Counted from the stretch's first letter, positions 31,101-40,069 are shown. The stretch is DNA of 64,000 nt from Euborellia annulipes (GCA_023213315.1 JAKCPI010009427.1:248001-312000), one strand, 5' to 3'. Made by a program: numbers and translations. Notes: generated by a model from the sequence alone, not told the origin.

Positions 31101-32718
31101 ATATCAAGGCTTTCTCGATTGATTCTACGCAGTAGTTTTTTGTTGGCGTCTTTTCAGCAAAGTAAAAAGCAGCATTTTTGGCATATTTCACCTTTTTACT
31201 ATAAAAACAGTAAAAATGCTGTTCAAGCAAGAAAGCAATTATCCGATATGTATGGAGGCATTAACTAAACGCCGGTCCCAAAACTAATTTGCAAAATTTC
31301 GATTGGGCAATTTAGATGTTGAAGATGTCCCTCCTTCTGGAAGGCTAGTTGAAACTGATGAAGACACAATTAAAGCAATAATTTATGCAAATCGCGAATA
31401 ACAACTCGTTAGATCGCTAAGAGATTATATTTATCGAATTCGACCGTTCATGATCATTTGCAAGCAAATCACAGACGTCAACGTGACGGTACAAATTTTT
31501 TTCCGTAAGAACATGAGGAATCCATATATCTCTAGCTTTGAGATTAAACCTAGGAGTTGCAAATGATCATAAACGGTATAATTCGATGCATTTTTACCTT
31601 TTCTGTAGAAAAAAAATAAAATATGCCAAAAATGCTTTTACTTTGCATATTTGAAAAGGCACCAACAAAAAACTACTCCCCCGCCCCCTCGGAGGGACCG
31701 GGCTCCTGGGATATAGCCTCCCCTGCCCTCCTTTGTCTTTGGGCCTGCTTCTGCTTATTTCTATGGGTTTTATTTATTTTTTTAAATTTCTAAACTCATT
31801 GTAATATTTTAAATAAAATAAAATTATGCATTTAAATTTTTCACTTTATTAAAAAAAAATTTAGATTCTATAATGACTTACGGGGTACAGTGAGGGACAA
31901 TATTAAGTCCCACCCATGCGTTTTCTACTTGTGATTATTTCATTGTTTTTATAAAAGAAAATGAAAAATCTTTATTGGAAATTTTCTAGGTTTGAACCAT
32001 GAAAGTTTCCATTAAAAAATATATAATATTTTTTATTAAAAACAACGAATAATCACAAGTAGAAAACGCTGGGGGGGGACTTAATATTGTCCCTCACTGT
32101 ACTATCGGAACAACTTTAAAAGTGTGAAGTTAGCTGTGAAAAAATTCAATTAAGTCGTTTGTTGGAAAAAACGAAATGACTATCCGAACAACCCAATATA
32201 TAAATATAAAATAGTATATATATATATATTTATATATATTTTTGGACAAGAGAAGGAGCAGGCGCAGCCAAAAATCAAAAGCCTCCGATTTAATACAATT
32301 TAATGAGACGTTTCGGGTGAATTTCATCTACCCATTAAGTATTTTGAAGGACTGAAGATGGGTAGATGAAATTCACCCTAAACGTCTCATTAAATTGTAT
32401 TAAATCGGAGGCTTTTGATTAACTATTTTGAAGGACTGAAGATGGGTAGATGAAATTCACCTTAAACGTCTCATTAAATTGTATTAAATCGGAGGCTTTT
32501 GTTTTTTGGCTGCACCTGCTCCTTCTCTTGTCTATAGAAACACAGCCACTTACTTCATTGATTTATATATATATATTTTTCTTTTTTAGGTACATGGAAA
32601 ACGATTTGTTTATAAGTTTGTTTGCGATTTGAAACAACTCCTTGGGTACAGTGCTTCAGAACTCAATAAGCTTGTTGAAGAAAGTGCACGGCGAGCTCTA
32701 CAAGAACAAGGATGGTAA
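19048..32718 (+). CDS. GABPA: GA-binding protein alpha chain (ETS transcription factor), 10 coding exons
   Basis: The exons are 19048-19109, 20965-21119, 26603-26714, 28490-28622, 28808-28955, 29032-29148, 29230-29442, 30358-30513, 30587-30810 and 32590-32718. Joined, they give 1449 nt, 482 residues plus TAA, with every phase matching. Layout: acidic N-terminus (about 22-110), the GABP OST domain (about 116-197, [25 protein letters not shown]), a Pointed/SAM domain (about 243-313, [29 protein letters not shown]) and an ETS domain (about 370-455, [33 protein letters not shown]). The recognition-helix arginines are about R427 and R430. The OST domain separates GABPA from other ETS factors. The protein acts in the nucleus, binds GGAA sites and works with the ankyrin partner GABPB on mitochondrial and cell-cycle genes. 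Length is near the human 454 residues. The start at 19048 is the only ATG in a short first coding exon and is less certain than the rest. Confidence 0.95.
19630..19885 (+). repeat. GC-richer block resembling a LINE 3' tail
   Basis: In GABPA intron 1, a GC-rich stretch ends CCCCGCATCATGGGATTAAG followed by GAAGAATGAAG, as seen at the 3' ends of some non-LTR elements. Three frames are open for 65-89 codons but none shows a known motif. Confidence 0.35.
19912..20137 (+). mobile_element. Short copy of hairpin-ended element
   Basis: It has the 5' hairpin TTACTTTCTCTTACC..GTGAGAAAGTA, then only the first and last body parts, then the 3' hairpin ending GTCACACCAGATTTTTT. The centre is deleted. Located in GABPA intron 1. 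Confidence 0.85.
20138..20964. other. Rest of GABPA intron 1
   Basis: AT-rich, with a TA microsatellite at about 20438-20465. An inverted pair ATCTAGGTAACAC (20631) / GTGTTACCTAGA (20749) encloses about 100 bp. The hammerhead-like motif is given separately. Confidence 0.45.
20588..20621 (-). ncRNA. Hammerhead-like motif
   Basis: On the minus strand: CTGATGA, one A, GGCC, loop, GGCC, GAAACTA. The four-base stem II is exact. The ACGT after GAAA seen elsewhere is replaced by CTAA. Confidence 0.4.
20965..21119 (+). CDS. GABPA: GABPA coding exon 2
   Basis: It is acidic ([19 protein letters not shown], then more Asp/Glu), with acceptor TTTCAG and donor AATG|GTAATG, phase 2 to 1. Such an acidic N-terminus fits an activation region but is poorly conserved. 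Confidence 0.82.
21251..21508. mobile_element. 258-bp TIR element in GABPA intron 2
   Basis: ATGTCCGTTTGTACTAACAC..TTAGATCTTAAGCTCGTCTT at the left is matched inverted by AAGACAAGCTTAAGATCTAA..ATGGGCAT at the right. There is no ORF and no certain TSD. Confidence 0.65.
21509..23600. other. GABPA intron 2, left part
   Basis: A GC-richer block at 22258-22440 has an open frame on + but matches no family recognised; it is probably an old repeat. The rest is AT-rich. Confidence 0.4.
23601..24900 (-). pseudogene. gag-like retroelement remnant, antisense in GABPA intron 2
   Basis: Three overlapping minus-strand frames follow each other: 24865-24449 (138 aa, a long coiled coil rich in Lys/Glu/Gln such as [20 protein letters not shown]), 24474-24259 (71 aa, Pro-rich, then [19 protein letters not shown]) and 24292-23681 (203 aa, Tyr-rich end). 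N-terminal coiled coil followed by a Pro-rich part and a VTRSQT word resembles arthropod LTR-retrotransposon gag/pol starts. No zinc knuckle, protease or reverse transcriptase is seen. The segment after the last stop has an AATAAA-like word and A-rich runs when read on this strand. Parts of frames 2 and 3 look duplicated ([13 protein letters not shown] / [13 protein letters not shown]). Confidence 0.5.
25850..26245 (-). repeat. GC-richer block, possible LTR/leader of the retroelement remnant
   Basis: About 1 kb upstream (in the minus sense) of the gag-like frames, a stretch includes CTTCTCCGCTGGCAGAATTG and a CpG-rich GCGGCGACGATGACGCG patch. It resembles LTR R-U5 or leader sequence, but no second copy was found and no primer-binding site is clear. 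Between them (24900-25850) the DNA is AT-rich without recognised content. Confidence 0.3.
26603..26714 (+). CDS. GABPA: GABPA coding exon 3
   Basis: It reads [19 protein letters not shown] then an acidic [17 protein letters not shown]; phase 1 to 2, donor CAGG|GTATGT. It is linked to its neighbours by phase. The 5.5-kb intron before it holds an antisense retroelement remnant. Confidence 0.85.
27141..27170 (-). ncRNA. Hammerhead-like motif in GABPA intron 3
   Basis: On the minus strand: GGC, CTGAAGA, T, GATGG, AGGGAA, CCATC, GAAACTG. The five-base stem II is perfect. The 3' CGT is absent. Confidence 0.4.
27734..28006. mobile_element. hAT-type MITE, 273 bp, exact 8-bp TSD
   Basis: TTAAGAAG is duplicated at 27726-27733 and 28007-28014. 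The ends are CATGGGCGTAGCCAG and CTGGCTACGCCCATG. C and G runs lie inside. Located in GABPA intron 3. Confidence 0.9.
28043..28325. repeat. Long palindrome with AACGTTTCGAC/GTCGAAACGTT arms
   Basis: It is closely related to the palindrome at 3986. The arms include GTGCACTTGCTCCGACT / AGTCGGAGTAAGTGCAC and GCAGCCGTTATCAAG / CTTGATAACGGCTGC. GGCTGC..GCAGTCGAAACGTT (28222-28248) is hammerhead-like but the 5' core is degenerate (CTTGATAA). Confidence 0.8.
28490..28622 (+). CDS. GABPA: GABPA coding exon 4 (OST domain, first part)
   Basis: It contains [18 protein letters not shown] and [14 protein letters not shown], matching the start of the GABP OST domain. Phase 2 to 0, donor ATG|GTAAAA. The frame runs on into a tRNA-like repeat, which is not coding. 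Confidence 0.92.
28690..28775 (-). repeat. tRNA-like sequence (SINE head or tRNA pseudogene)
   Basis: On the minus strand: CTTGGTGTAGTGACTAGCGT (A-box-like) and GAGGATTCGCATCC (B-box-like) with tRNA-like spacing. It sits in the small GABPA intron between exons 4 and 5, 70 bp after the donor. It is not an intact tRNA by eye. Confidence 0.45.
28808..28955 (+). CDS. GABPA: GABPA coding exon 5 (OST domain, second part)
   Basis: [19 protein letters not shown] and [13 protein letters not shown] match the second half of the OST domain. Phase 0 to 1, donor AATA|GTAAGA. Confidence 0.93.
29032..29148 (+). CDS. GABPA: GABPA coding exon 6
   Basis: It is a linker exon with [20 protein letters not shown], like the VTRWAAALEGYRKEQERLG of vertebrates just before the Pointed domain. 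Phase 1 to 1. Confidence 0.93.
29230..29442 (+). CDS. GABPA: GABPA coding exon 7 (Pointed domain)
   Basis: It carries the whole Pointed domain: [32 protein letters not shown] and [16 protein letters not shown]. Phase 1 to 1, strong donor GTAAGT. Confidence 0.95.
29443..30357. other. GABPA intron 7
   Basis: It holds a 5' fragment of the hairpin-ended element at 29841-29975 and a piece ATTCAGCCACTCCTCCTG at 30001, also present at 7038. AT microsatellite at about 30024-30046. The rest is AT-rich. Confidence 0.55.
30358..30513 (+). CDS. GABPA: GABPA coding exon 8 (linker)
   Basis: A Ser/Asn/Lys-rich linker between the Pointed and ETS domains (TRSPSN, SSGNRIG). Phase 1 to 1. The final SGNRIG joins GNNGQIQ, as in the conserved border GNRTGNNGQIQ. 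Confidence 0.92.
30587..30810 (+). CDS. GABPA: GABPA coding exon 9 (main ETS domain)
   Basis: It encodes [35 protein letters not shown] and [16 protein letters not shown], including the DNA-recognition helix. Phase 1 to 0, donor AAA|GTATGA. Confidence 0.97.
30836..32196 (+). pseudogene. mariner element with decayed transposase, in last GABPA intron
   Basis: The ends TTGGGTTGTTCGCAAAG and GAACAACCCAA are inverted and flanked by TA. The N-terminal transposase is recognisable in pieces around 31210-31440: [15 protein letters not shown], then [19 protein letters not shown] and [16 protein letters not shown]. Stops and frame changes make it nonfunctional and the catalytic DDD half is missing. A Tc1-type MITE (31888-32099) inserted later. 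The size without it is about 1.15 kb, near the usual 1.3 kb. Confidence 0.8.
31888..32099. mobile_element. Tc1-type MITE inside the mariner (GGGACAATATT family)
   Basis: TA|CAGTGAGGGACAATATTAAG at the left and TTAATATTGTCCCTCACTG|TA at the right; the body matches 18430-18635. It shows insertion after the mariner. Confidence 0.88.
32265..32525 (+). repeat. Inverted plus tandem copies of a hammerhead-like unit
   Basis: A unit of about 84 bp (ATTTTGAAGGACTGAAGATG ... TCGGAGGCTTTTG) occurs twice head to tail (32341 and 32425). A partial inverted copy precedes it (32280-32335). Outer arms GACAAGAGAAGGAGCAGG / CCTGCTCCTTCTCTTG close the whole. It ends about 65 bp before the last GABPA exon. Confidence 0.8.
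32352..32470 (+). ncRNA. Tandem pair of hammerhead-like motifs
   Basis: Motifs at 32352-32386 and 32436-32470: CTGAAGA, T, GGGT, loop, CACCC or CACCT, TAAACGTC. The GAAA is TAAA in both, but GAAA in the inverted copy at 32307. Tandem arrangement is the one used by retrozymes to release unit-length RNA. Confidence 0.4.
32590..32718 (+). CDS. GABPA: GABPA coding exon 10 (end of ETS domain, stop)
   Basis: [20 protein letters not shown] ends the ETS domain. A short tail ([12 protein letters not shown]) and TAA follow; the vertebrate protein has a longer tail. Confidence 0.97.
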   Translation, partial: VHGKRFVYKFVCDLKQLLGYSASELNKLVEESARRALQEQGW

Positions 32719-33505
32719 ACTAAAAAAATGGTATTATAGAGCATCTTTCCTAATTAATATGTACCTTGTCCAGGGATCCGAAATTAATTTAAAAATTATT
32801 ATTAACTATTTATTATTATTTTTATATATTTTGTAATAAGTCTTATTTTAGATCAAAAATTATTTAATTATTTTATTGAAGTTTAGGGCGCTTCGGGTAT
32901 TTTTTTTATTATTAATCCCCTAGTACAATGAAGCTTTTAAAGTTATTTTATTATTTTATTTTTAGATACTGAAAAAAAGAACAAATGTATATAAAATATT
33001 AATGAAATTTTTGCCTTTCATAGGGTCCTCTGACCGTCCGTGGAGAAATGGAAAAATATACATAAAAAAAGATTACATGCCACTTTTGCCTATGATACTC
33101 TCAAGAGGCCCCGAACTGTGTAAAAATGGAAAAATATTAATTAAACTTTTATCTTTGAGTAAAATATTTTGGCGTAGGGGAGTGGGTGAAACTTTAAATA
33201 TGAGTTCATCCACTACCTTCGAAAAAAAAACGTTCTCTTCTGCAATGTGTATTTGACTCAAATGAGTTGGCAAAGATTTATTTATTTTCGAAACTAATAT
33301 GTATTTTAATGTAAACTATCGAATACACAACGTTCATCGTTTATCAATCTGAAAATTATACCACTTGCAGCGGAGTCTGAACCATAGTTATGGGTACCGG
33401 AAGAAAAACAAGGCTTTGTGGGTTTAATACAAATTTATTTGATTGAAAGAGAGGGTATACATAAAAAAAAGTTGGGGGTTTAACTCTGATCAGGCGGACC
33501 CCGCA
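32719..33505. other. GABPA 3' region
   Basis: AT-rich 3' UTR and beyond. There is a short open frame at 33002-33256 without recognised motif. No clear polyadenylation signal can be chosen. Confidence 0.4.
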
Positions 33506-33791
33506 CAGTGGGGCAGAATCAAAAAAACCTGGCAGAAATTAAAAAATGCAATTTTTTTTAATTTGAATCTTTAGAATTATATAGTTTTAGTCTAAAACAA
33601 TAAAAATTACAAAACACAAATAGCTTTTTTGATCGTATTAGCTGCGTCGCCCGCCTAAAGTGGGCCGAATTCCGGCTGATATTTGAAGTTTTGAACTTTT
33701 TGTTGTTTTAAATCATTAGGAATTTATAGTTTGAGTATAAAACAATATACAAGAGGTGATCAAATTAAAAGATACGAAACGACACGGTGGG

Positions 33792-34170
33792 TATAGTGGG
33801 CGCCACAAGTGCCTGATCTACTCGAAAGTGGAGCTTTGAACTTAGGCAACCAAAAGGCTTGGTTTTATGAAATTTTATTTTAAAAATAGCTTTCCTCCTC
33901 TTCTTCTTCAGAGTCGTATTCCTATTTTCAGAGGAGTCGTGATCCTCATTTCTTCCTTGCTCTCACAGCACCAGTTCTTGCGACTGCAGCCGGCCAGCGA
34001 GATCTGCTCCTGGCCAGTTGTAGCAGCATGGAGTGTTTTGCTTAGTTGGGTCTTTTCCTCCTTCAGTTGCATTAAAAAAAGGTGATTTATTTATTTTAAA
34101 AATATTGATTTGGTTGACTAACACAAGGCTCCACTCTCGAGCAGATCAGGCACTTGTGGCGCCCACTGTA
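33792..34170. mobile_element. Tc1-type MITE (GGCGCCACAAG family)
   Basis: The ends AGTGGGCGCCACAAGTGCCT and AGGCACTTGTGGCGCCCACT are almost perfect inverted repeats about 50 bp long. The copy at 3843 is more diverged. Confidence 0.8.
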
Positions 34171-34174
34171 CATA

Positions 34175-34715
34175 TGTAGACTTTATTCAAAATATACACC
34201 ATAGGCCTGAGTACAACGATCCCACTGATGAACAAGCCGCAGGATTCCTTGTTCCCGGAATTCGTGTGGCCAGTCCTACACAGCGTCCTTGAGTACTTCG
34301 TCCGAGTTGATTGATGAGTTGATGAATTCATCGAGCACAGAAAAACCATTAATTCCGATGTGTACTGTAAGACACTCCGACGCCTACGCAGATCCATCAA
34401 GAACAAAAGACCGGGGCTGCTGACGGAGGGTGTGGTTCTGCTCCACACGTCTCCAGAGTCACATACATGGAACTGGCCAAGTTCAAGTGGGAGACGTTAG
34501 ACCAGTCCTGACATGTCGCCCAGCGACGTGTTTGATCCACTGAAGAAACACCTGAAAGGGAAGCGCTTCAACTCGGACGACGTATTCAAGGACGCTGTGA
34601 AGAACTGGGTCTCGTCACGGCCACACGAATTCTGGGATCAAGGAATCCTGCGGCTTGTTCATCAGTGGGATCGTTGTTCTCAGGCCTAGGGTGTATATTT
34701 TGAATAAAGTCTACT
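34175..34715 (+). pseudogene. mariner transposase C-terminus with an inverted partial copy
   Basis: An open frame at 34513-34689 reads DPLKKHLKGKRFNSDDV, AVKNWVSSRPHEFW and GILRLVHQWDRCSQA: the end of a mariner transposase, with a small deletion next to the third catalytic Asp (PSD..F). The left half (34175-34300) is the same C-terminal DNA in reverse, so the whole forms a fold-back. The TAG is followed by TATTTTGAATAAAGTCTAC, inverted at 34177. Confidence 0.8.
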
Positions 34716-35290
34716 GATTGGAGCGAGGAATTTTAGTCAACTTTGAAAGGACCTAGAGAGAGCTGGTGAGCTCTGGGGGCGTTATCCTACTAGGATATGA
34801 TGCACCAACTATTCAACTAATGGCATCAAGAAATCTCAAAAAATCCAGATTTCATTTTTTGAATTTCTGCCAGCTTTTTTTATTCTACCCCACTGTGTGC
34901 CGGCCAAAGGACCCAACTGCCTGGTTGGTGTCCAAAATCCAAGAGAGCTTCCTTCTGTCCTCTTCACATGCAGACATGCCTTTTTCTCACCGGAGGATAG
35001 GGGTAATATTACGCGGAAAATAAGGAGTGGGCAAATGCCCCCCTCCCAAATGACGTCCCTGGTATGTATTAAAACAGAAATTTAATTCGTCCAGGCCTAG
35101 TTCGAATTATAGAACCTTCTCTTTCCCCTTGTTACGAAAGAAATTTCAAGTTATCGAGGGTATCTAAATACACAGAATTTTTTCGATTTACCCAAGATTA
35201 CATCTGAATAGTTGGTATTATCGAAAAATTCGAATTATCGATAGTCGACTATATATTTAATTAAATTGATGCGCTGGTATCATGACTACG

Positions 35291-37006
35291 CTGACCATAC
35301 GTATCGTTTTGAACGGGACAGTACCGTTTTTATTTTTCATATTTCTAGCGGCCGTACCGTCGTTTTAATAAAAATATCCATTTTGTCCCTTTAACAACTT
35401 TGTAGAAAACTGAACCGCATTTTATTTATTTATGCTAAGGCATAGGCGTAGCCAGAAATTTTCGATGGGGGGGGGGGGTTCAGGATGATTTCTCCCCCCC
35501 CCCCCCCCCCCCCCGACTAATGGGGCAGTATAAGGCGTTTAATGAAATATATGACTAGCCAATCCGCCCTCCTGGACCCCCTTCGGTTTGGCTCGGGCCC
35601 GCCCTTTCTTAATTAAGTGCCCCAATTTTTCATTCATCTCGTTTCATGCAATAAAAAATGCAACCCTCACATCTTAAAGAATTTTATATATATCCCTATA
35701 ATAGCGGAGTTTCTGCCTGTTTTGTTTCTCTTGATCCAAGTTCTATCTCACAAGTTGTCACATCTCTTTAAAAAAAAAAATTATTATTATTATTATTTGA
35801 AATTCCTATCGGGATCCCCGTTTATTTACCCGAGGTGCTTACGTGTACGGAGACACACACCTCAAACCCAACCGGCCTCTGGCCGTAGCCATCTACCGGC
35901 ACCCCGTGAAGTTACATCATTTCCTGTCTCTAACTCCTCCTCCTGCTCTCGTCTCTAGCTAGTGAACTAATCCTTATTTCTGGTTCCAACCGGCTCCTTT
36001 TATCCAACCTCTTCTATGCTATGGAGGATGTCCTAGTTTGAGGAGGGACTCCCTCAGCACCGGCGTGTAGCCTACTCCTTTCGAAGAATGCATCACTGAG
36101 AGGGAACCTTCTTTACGTCCCTTCCACAGTACGGGATGTCAGAGCAACTCCCTCTCCTCGTAGAGTTGCCTGGGGGCTATTGTGGTGAGATCCTATATTC
36201 CAATCCAGGGCTTGCTTGAGGATTTGTTTACATTAAATAAATATTTTTATTTAATGAAAAATCCCGCATTAAAAAAAAAAATAAAAAATTTAATTTTATA
36301 ATAATTTTTATTATTTTTTATTTGAGGGATTTAATAAATTTTAGCATTTGAGGGATTTAATCAATTTTAGCATTTAATTTTTTATAAAGCAAGACAAAAA
36401 TCAATTCTTTTCAATGGGAAAATTCTGAATTTTCTTGAATTTTTTGTGTTTCCTTTAATAAAATTATTTTATTTTATTTTTTTTTTTTTTTAACTAGAGA
36501 AAATTATTATATTTTTTTTACTTTCTCTTACCCTATATATGAAATATATAGAGAGAGAAAGTATTGTTTGTATTATAGAGCTTAAATATCTAGTCATGGC
36601 TTGGGTCCAATGGGGGGGGTTTGAACCCCCAAATCCCCCCCCCCCGTGGCTACGCCTATGTGCTAAGGAATAGGTAAAATGCGAAATACACCCCTTTACG
36701 TCTAACTAAATTTTTGTTCACTACAGAATAATTAATTGTTTGTAGAATTAGTATGTTTAGGCCTATATAATAAAACTTTTTTTATCATCTTACATTTTTA
36801 TTAATACATAACATTTGAAGAGTTGAAAATAAGAACTATTTTTTTATATGCCATTATAACATTTATGTATATTATATATAAAAACGTAAATGGCATACAA
36901 GAAAATTGTCCATAAACCCCATCCAATTCTCAACTCTTCATTTTATAAGACCCCCCCGTTTTTGACATTACAATGTCCCGTTTTTGTCACAATACAATAT
37001 GGTCAG
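35291..37006. mobile_element. TIR element with AACGGGACA ends, interrupted by hAT
   Basis: The left end is CTGACCATACGTATCG..GAACGGGACAGTACCG and the right is AATGTCCCG..CAATATGGTCAG. It is collinear with 5141-5795 once the hAT at 35441-36660 is removed. Confidence 0.8.
35441..36660. mobile_element. 1220-bp hAT element with exact 8-bp TSD
   Basis: TGCTAAGG lies at 35433-35440 and 36661-36668. The ends are CATAGGCGTAGCCAG and GTGGCTACGCCTATG. Inside are a GC-rich block (35800-36235) and a small hairpin (TACTTTCTC..GAGAAAGTA, 36519-36562). No transposase is recognised, so it is non-autonomous. Confidence 0.9.
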
Positions 37007-37819
37007 TCTACTCATGACCTAAGAGCTTTATTGAAATTCTTACTTATTTGAAAGTTTGAAGACCCATCTTGGAAGGGATTGTTTATGAAAATACGAAAAA
37101 ATGACAGGGCGTTTATAAATAAAATATTTTAAAGGAAAACCCTCAACATTTGTAATTATTTTTTTTTTCTAAGGATAAACCGTATACGCCAATATTTACT
37201 CATTATTTTTATTATTATTTTTACACTAAATATTCTCTGTCTATTGTTCATTATTATATTATATTATATTAATTTACTTCATTAAGTCCCATGAATTAAT
37301 ACAAACGAGTAAAGCTTGACAACAAAATATACTAGATACTTATTTAATAATATTTAACTGTATTATTCAAGATTTAAAAAAAAGAAGATATTTTTATATA
37401 AAAATACTGTCTAAGCAATTGTATTTAGTAATTTATTACGCTTTCATTTGTTTTTTCAACATTTAAAAACGAGCAAAAGCATTTACTTGTTTTTATTCTC
37501 CCACTTTATAAATAATTTTTTAAGTTTATATATTCTTACTATATATCTATAATATCATTATTATTAATGTTAGTCTATCTCTAAATAGAAAATCCCTGTC
37601 TTTTTCTATCTTAGATAAGAAAAAATAGCTTTTAAAATATAAATATATAAAATTTATAAAGTGATTATCATTAAAATAATTATGTGGTTAAGACATTATT
37701 TTTTTTATTTATTTATAATTTAAATTAATAGAATATTTTATTATATTGCTACGAAACTTCAATAAAATTATTAAAATAAAACTTAATAAACTGTTAACAT
37801 CCAACCCCACAACTGGAGG
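37007..37819. other. Intergenic AT-rich sequence, nothing recognised
   Basis: No ORF, repeat end or RNA gene could be supported. Confidence 0.45.
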
Positions 37820-38071
37820 CAGTAGCGTAACTAGTTGGGGGCAAAGTGGAGCGCCCCCCCCCCACCCCCGCGCTCCAAGGGAATCAGACCTTTGGGGTCC
37901 CTCCATACCGACATAGGCTCCCTAGGACATAGAAGATATAGCCCAGGGACTGTGATTTTATCATATTCTTTCAATACATTGTCTAAAAAAAATTATATAG
38001 TTTTCTTCTGAAATTCAACTTGAAAAACGGGACCCCCTTTTCCCTGAATTCAAAGGCTAGTTACGCCGCTG
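37820..38071. mobile_element. hAT-type MITE, 252 bp
   Basis: The ends are CAGTAGCGTAACTAG and CTAGTTACGCCGCTG. The flanks ACTGGAGG and CCTGGAGG are an 8-bp TSD with one mismatch. Confidence 0.82.
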
Positions 38072-38207
38072 CCTGGAGGTGATTGGTTCTACTCCCAGCA
38101 ACCCTATAATCCTAAAAGTTCCAAAGAAAATATTGAAATTTGGAATGAATCAGATTTAGAATGGAGACTAAGGAAGACTGGAATTTTCAAGTTCTACTAG
38201 TCGTAAG

Positions 38208-38403
38208 CATGGGCGTAACTAGAGAATTTGGCTGGGGGGGGGGGCCATGGGATCAGCCATCCTCGCTGGGGGAGGCCATGGAACCTGCTATCCTCCGGAG
38301 GGCCTGGAAAGCCCCATATTTTCTCAATTTTCCTTGGGGCAGGAAGCTTTCTGGGGGGCCACGAACCTTCTGGAGGTGGGGGCACCCCCTAGTTACGCCC
38401 ATG
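38208..38403. mobile_element. hAT-type MITE, 196 bp, exact TSD
   Basis: GTCGTAAG flanks both sides (38200-38207, 38404-38411). The ends are CATGGGCGTAACTAG and CTAGTTACGCCCATG. It is GC-rich, so several frames are open by chance. Confidence 0.9.
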
Positions 38404-40069
38404 GTCGTAAGCTTAATTGCATAGGGATGTTGGGGGTCATGGGAATATCCAGCTTAAAACAAAAGGGATGGGGCAACTTTTTGAATACAACCTCTATTAT
38501 GGGGCAGAGTGGGTCCATGCATTAGTACAAAAATACCAAAAGAAGGAATATCATTTATTAACACGAATTCTCACAAATGGCAGTTTTCAATTTTTTATTT
38601 ATATTTTTTGTTTTTTATTTTATTTTTTCAACTTTGAAAAGGGGCTCAGCTGGCCTTGCCCCCCTCCCCCTGGACACGCCCATGGTTGAGATGATGCCTC
38701 TCTTGTGTTTCGGGCATATAGATTCTAAACCACCTCCTCCCATTTCCATCATAAATTTCTGGGTTCTTGTGCGTGTATACACTTATTCCTATTTCTGTAA
38801 AAAATATCTTTTCCAGCAATTTTATATATATTTTTGTTCAAATACTATGAAGATATTAAGGCACAAATAATAGAATTTGTTTTATATTCATAATTATATT
38901 TAGTTTTCTTAATGAACATAGATACGCTAATTAAATTTGAATTTTGGCGGTGTCTATGTTTCTATCTTCACCACTGTTGAGAAACTCATTGTTAGTTAAT
39001 TATGTCAAGTGATTACATTTTTTTTATATTGTTTCTCGGTGTTTTTTTGATATTCGTACTTTATTATACATCATTTGTGCCATAAATTTATACTTCACAA
39101 TACTTAAAGAAAATGCCGAAAATATAAGTGTATATTTACAGAAGAGAAAACTCCCTTTTGGAAAAATTCAACGTCTCGACTTCAAAGGGTTATGTTTCCT
39201 GCCAGGTCTATTGAATATATTTGGTAAGTCCACATATTTAGATAATAATAAAATAAGGAATTATTTTTAATTTCTTATATTTATATATAATTTTCATTAG
39301 ATTATTTAATCATTAATATTACCAGGAAGTCAATTGCCTCTCCCTTCAACCAAGTTACAAATCTTTCCCTGTTTTCTTAAAAAGAGATTATGTGGCGGTC
39401 CTAGGATTAAGAGGGTTGGCGGAGACTGGGGTTGTATTAATACATATAAAAAAGTAAAAGTTTTAAATCTAATATTTGCACTTCAGAGAGGAAAAAATTT
39501 TTAAGAAAATATTTTTAAAAAAAATTTTCATGTCTTATGGCAAACTGTTACACATTCTTACCGATTGAACGGGGAATGATCATTTTTATTTGACTTTGAT
39601 TCTTCTTGTTAAGTTTTATTCTCGATGATTATTTCCAGTGTTTGGGATAACGCAATGGAATTTTCGAGTTCCTGTGTTAGTCTTACATTGTTAGCTTTAG
39701 AATAACTAATATTAAGAGTTTCGATTGTTTTTTCACAACCCTCATTGGATTTTCATAAATTATTTGGTTTCTCAGTCGATTGTTAAACCTTGTTATGTTG
39801 AAATTTGTTGATTAAATAGTAACTGAAGATTACCTGTCAATAAAGGTAATTTCTTGTTCCAAAGATATTTATTGTTGTATTTTTTTAAGAAAAATATATT
39901 TAGTAATAAAAATCGTATTTACACTAAAGATTTTTATTTTCATCCTTCTTTCTTGTCTTCAATACATACATCTTGTCTTCAATACAGAAAAAATTAAATT
40001 TCAATAATTGACCTACTTTTGGTAGATGTTACAAATGTGGATTTTATAGCTGGATAATCGTCATTAGGT
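38404..40069. other. Intergenic, nothing recognised
   Basis: A hAT-like right end GGACACGCCCATGG is at about 38671 without a clear left partner. The remainder is AT-rich with no supported gene. Confidence 0.4.

Larger units (their letters stand above)
33506..34895. mobile_element. TIR element (CAGTGGGGCAGAATC) holding two nested elements
   Basis: The left end CAGTGGGGCAGAATC..CTGGCAGAAATT is inverted at the right as AATTTCTGCCAG..ATTCTACCCCACTG. Inside are the GGCGCCACAAG MITE (33792-34170) and a mariner-derived palindrome (34175-34715). Confidence 0.7.

Noticed and set aside
32265..32525. CRISPR-like array
   Set aside because: Two direct repeats and one inverted partial copy in a eukaryotic intron; no spacers or cas genes.
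34146..34448. 100-codon minus-strand frame
   Set aside because: It is a shifted reading of the inverted mariner C-terminus and flanking DNA, not a gene.
35483..35515. G and C homopolymers as a special structure or assembly error
   Set aside because: Such runs recur inside hAT-type MITEs throughout the window, so they are part of these elements, though exact lengths may be unreliable.
38161..38689. Several overlapping frames on both strands
   Set aside because: They come from a GC-rich hAT MITE and its flank; no protein motif.
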